Shown in pieces: positions 60,401 through 64,000 of a DNA stretch of 64,000 nt. How positions within the stretch are numbered: the first letter of the stretch is position 1; each line of letters starts with the position of its first letter. The position numbers were made by a program, and so were the translations under genes. The DNA comes from Phoronis australis (Eukaryota; Phoronida; Phoronidae). The notes under the pieces were generated by a model that made no database searches, was not told the origin of the DNA, and saw only the letters and a list, made by a program, of their open reading frames with translations. The stretch is taken from NCBI GenBank assembly GCA_002633005.1, contig NMRA01000002.1, positions 2,934,228-2,998,227 on the forward strand, read 5' to 3'.

Positions 60401-61398
60401 CAGTGGCGGATCTAGGATATCACAAGGGGGGCCCAACTTTTTGTCCGGCTGTAAGCATTTGCGCAAACTGAATCACGATTGTAGATGCGCATAGCACCGA
60501 AGTGGGGGGAGGTCGGGAGGGGGGTTTGTCCCGCTCAGGAAATTTTTCTGTTTTTACCTCTAAAATTCAAGAATTTTCCTTGATTCCTGAAGACAAAAGA
60601 GGCAAACAAGAAAAAAAAGGAGAACGTGTCGAACAGAAAAAACTGCGAGAACCTAAGACTCGAACTCACGACCTCGCGCACAGCGCGCGCGTCCTTTACC
60701 ACTACCACCACGACTTCACTACTAAACTCTTTCTAGGAGACCTACTTATTTATTGTCCATAGCGTTTGCGCGCGAAACCTACTTCTTTTTTTTAATGCTC
60801 ATTACACGTTTTATATTTTGTGTCATCAATTCTTAATAAATTTGTTGTATTTAAAATAGTCTTCAAATGCCCAAAAGACCGAATCCGTTTTTCGTGTTGG
60901 CACTAATGACGGGATTCCTTTGGAAATCGTCTTAAGATAAGGTTTGACAAAGAGAGTATTGCGAGTTTCTGAGTGATTCACTAAGGCTTCGATTAAAATT
61001 CACATCTTACCAGCAGCTTCTGTTTTTTCATCGTCACTCAGGTTCCATTTTCTTTAAAAAATGAAGTAAATTTTCTTCATTGCACAGTGGAGCAGACGAC
61101 GGAAACGGAGTCGTAGTGTGCAGCGCCACTGCCGGTCGCCTGGGATATCGCGGGAGAGCCTATAGTTCCGTTACGAATGAGCCGTGTTCCGAATTTGACA
61201 CTTGAAATTGGATTTGAACCCCCCCCCCCCAACATTGAAACTGCACACATTTAATTTTTTTTTCATCCGTATAATTTTAATTACCGGGGTTAATTAATAA
61301 ACTCAACATTTCCCTACGCTCTTACTGTTTTATTTTTTGCGGCAGCCAAGGGGGGGGGGGGGCCGGGCCCCCTGGGCCCCCCCCTAAATCCGCCTATG
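60401..61398. mobile_element. 1-kb transposon, CAGTGGCGGATCTAGG ends
   Basis: The left end cagtggcggatctagg and right end cctaaatccgcctatg are imperfect inverted repeats, flanked by tttgc on both sides (5-bp duplication). Inside are a tRNA-like stretch on the minus strand (about 60655-60730, with ggtggtagtgg and gagttcgagtc boxes) and a region shared with 56070-56540. No transposase is visible, so it is non-autonomous. The 145-bp MITE at 8682 and the fragment at 25362 share its ends. Confidence 0.8.
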
Positions 61399-61489
61399 TT
61401 TGCTGGAGGATAATTGACTTATAAACGTGGTTCTTGGTCGATTTTATGTCGCATTTGTACAGAATTACCAAAACGTACACTTGCAATGA

Positions 61490-61770
61490 GCACCATGGCT
61501 ACTCAGTGTAAAACGACGGGCGCCGCGGGGCCGGCCACGGCGGGCCCCGCGTAGTCGCCGACAGCACCGGATCGCTCCAGCGGCGGTCTGATCGGTCGAG
61601 GCAGCGGCGGTAGCCTTTGTCTGCGCAATACTGTCAACTAAGAGCATAATCGACGAAAAGATCTTCTCTGCATCAGGAAGTCTACTGGGGATACATCGGG
61701 TAGGTGCCGCGGAATTAAAGAGCGGACGGTCCGCCGTCGCCAGGGTCCGTCGATCGGATGCGCGTGAAAA
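61490..61770. other. GC- and CpG-rich patch
   Basis: A sharply GC-rich segment (gcgccgcggggccggccacg and following) in otherwise AT-rich DNA. A minus-strand ORF spans it (61465-61800) but shows no recognisable domain. Possible readings are a CpG-rich promoter of an unseen neighbour, a distal SEC15 promoter about 3 kb upstream of the start codon, or a foreign or vector-like piece. Confidence 0.4.
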
Positions 61771-61799
61771 AGAGACATCAGTAGGCCTACTTCGGCACA

Positions 61800-64000
61800 T
61801 ACACTTTATTCACGCAATCGCCATTTTAGTACTGAGCCTCTTTTAAGGTTTTAAAACAATGGATTTGAGACGTGATATAACGAGGAGTGACGAAAAAATC
61901 ATAAGCGCAGAACTGGCGCATTTTTTCAGTAAAACCTAAAAAGAGCGGGCTCGATCAGTACGTACGTCACTCAAAATGGCGACTGCGTTTTTTGATATTG
62001 TTCATCCAAGTTCTCAATGAGATTGAACTTAGAGACTAAACGGTAATTGACGAACCGCGCAGTGAGAGTATTCACAAAGTAAGGGCCATTTCCATTTTCA
62101 AACAGATTAATTAACAAACAACTCTGAAGGCCGACAAAAGTGTCGAGATTCCAATGCCGGAAAGATGGCAAAACACGCGTTTTTTTAACTCAAGTTGGTT
62201 TCTAAATATTCTCAGTTGTTTTACTATTAGCAGTGACATACTGTTTTTTTACTTAAAAACCATTGTCGTACAATCAGTCATGCGCACGAACGCTTCTTCA
62301 GCCGGAATGACGTCTTTTTGAAGTTTTGGGTCCAATTTGAAAAATTAAAATGCCAAATTTAAAAACAATAAGAATTTTGCCGGATTTAGATAGCACTTCA
62401 CTAAGCTGGGCCAGTCGAGGCTAATCTTAATTCTTCTCAATGGGAGCACTATGACACAAGTATGTAGTGTGCAACCCCCGGCCTTGTCAGTCGAGTTGTT
62501 TGTGAATGAATCCACAAGTGCTAAATTTTCCCTGCGGTTACCTGAAGCGGAAAAATTACATCGACACCCGCAAAATTTTGGAAAATATGGTGTGACTGTG
62601 ATTTAATATTCCTATTTTTGGGTTCAAACCCACGTCATAACATAGTGGCAGATACGTCATCAATGACTGGGCGAGTAATAACGTCACTAGAGTCATCAAT
62701 GAGCTTAGTCTGAAGTTTCAGTAGGAATGATAGGCCTTCGTATCATCAATAGTTTCGACACATAAACTATCTAATCTTAGCGCAGTTTTTCTTGAGTTGT
62801 AGAGTGCCAGAGAAGTATATAGTTAATTCAGTGAGGTCTGAAAAAGTAGGCATTACTTCTGAATACACTCAATCCCGGCCGGCGTTGTTCTCCGTCGCAG
62901 GCAGTTTGCTCGTCAAATGTATTTAAAACTTAGCCGTAAGTGTTCCACTTTAGAATATGAAAAAAAATCTTACTTGTTTATTAGCGAAAAACGGCGATCT
63001 TTCACAATTTTGTGGAATCGGTACGATTTCTGTTTCATCGTCGATGAAAAGTGAAATTCGCGAACGCCAGCGGCACAGGCGGTTTCCACGGTTCTCACTA
63101 CACTAAAGCAAGTTGGCGTACATAAAACATAATAAAGAGAAATTGCAATTTTATCTAATGCTGCGCAAAAACTGCTTTTTATGAACTTAATTGTTCTTGA
63201 TGAACCGTACAACCCATGTTTTCGGCACTCATTTCTCCCAGGGTCTGACCTGTACTGTCCTCTTTAAGGGTATCCTTACTGAGGATCGCAATTAGCAAAG
63301 GCAATCGTGTGGAAGTAATTGTGCTGGGTCCGATTATGTGCCTGAGTATTTACATTTTAACTTTGATACTTTTTACTAAAAAATTGAGGAATAGTGATCT
63401 AGACATCAATAGTATGGGCTTTTAATGGTGAAAATTGACCAACACTTACTAAACATCGATCGCACATCTTTGATTAAATCTCAGGTCATTGGCTCTAGGC
63501 ACGAGAGCACTGATTTTACGACGTCGAGACACGGAACGGATTCGAATTGTTTGGCTAATTGAGGTCAACAATTCCGACAATAATTGTCAAAGGTAATTTT
63601 CTAAACTCCCCAAACACTCAATGAATGTTTGGAATGGACGAGGAATTCACGGTAGGCAAACGCGTTCGAGTTTTCAGGAATGTTACCTTTTCCTCGATTT
63701 TTTGCCAATTTACCATGGTCCATTTATTGTAAAAGGTATCGGGAACGTTAGTTTCTTGTCCACGATGTCTATGAAAAGAATCAAACAAAAACAACACTTA
63801 CTCAAATATTTTCTCATCCAGGTTATAATTGCACGTCTGATGAACACATGAACTCGAAAACGACACCATTTGGTCATTTTTTTAACACTATCTACGCTGC
63901 GATCCGATTTGTACGCCTATCTCAAATTCTCTCGATTTTCTAAAAAATTTCTATGGCAAATATTCATGCAATTGCTCTTCAATGACTTCAATGGGGCTAT
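61800..64000. other. No recognised gene
   Basis: AT-rich DNA with short ORFs only. One minus-strand ORF (61971-62171, MPSFRHWNLDTF...) has a fairly protein-like composition but no motif I recognise and no evident splice partners. Nothing else is supported. Confidence 0.4.

Noticed and set aside
1-64000. CRISPR array, operon or bacterial mobile system
   Set aside because: The sequence is animal genomic DNA. The tandem repeats lack CRISPR-like unique spacers and no prokaryotic genes are present.

Overview
The window is animal (eukaryotic) genomic DNA. The evidence is GT-AG introns, one 20-exon conserved gene, tRNA-derived SINEs, foldback elements and MITEs. Intron sizes, repeat load and tandem C-type lectin genes suggest a marine invertebrate (echinoderm, hemichordate, cephalochordate or similar). 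The species is not determinable from sequence alone. Single n bases in poly-G runs and a 200-base N gap (53175-53374) are assembly features.

Left part (1 to about 25.4 kb): a repeat-rich block. Bases 1-2200 are a divergent tandem array of about 150-bp units. Each unit has a core close to GCCACTAGGGGGCGC (read on the minus strand), which looks like the consensus bound by CTCF. Three paralogous duplication units follow: A about 2297-8175, B about 8197-18475, C about 18695-25300. Each unit carries, in order, a short conserved ORF or exon starting MAHIS, a simple-repeat-rich spacer, a two-exon C-type lectin domain gene, and a plus-strand array of the same 150-180 bp repeat family. Differences between units reveal clean insertions with empty sites: a 1.3-kb foldback element with THAP-like ORFs (only in A), a 3.1-kb element (only in B), a 145-bp MITE (only in B) and a 198-bp MITE in the lectin A intron. 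Lectin A also lacks about 890 bp of upstream DNA that B and C keep. Lectin C has EPS where A and B have the sugar- and calcium-binding EPN.

Middle and right part (27.4-58.5 kb): one minus-strand gene, the exocyst subunit SEC15 (EXOC6/EXOC6B family). I reconstructed 20 coding exons with consistent splice phases giving 830 residues, plus one possible 36-nt cassette exon. The linker exon carries two NPF motifs followed by acidic residues. The introns hold several families of palindromic MITEs, minisatellites and a LINE relic.

Far right (58.5-64 kb): transposon copies (60401-61398 and a related fragment at 56.1-56.5 kb), a tRNA-like sequence, a GC-rich patch at 61.5-61.8 kb, and 2.2 kb in which I recognise no gene. 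SEC15 is a housekeeping exocytosis factor. The lectins are predicted to be secreted. Nothing in the sequence ties the two loci functionally.
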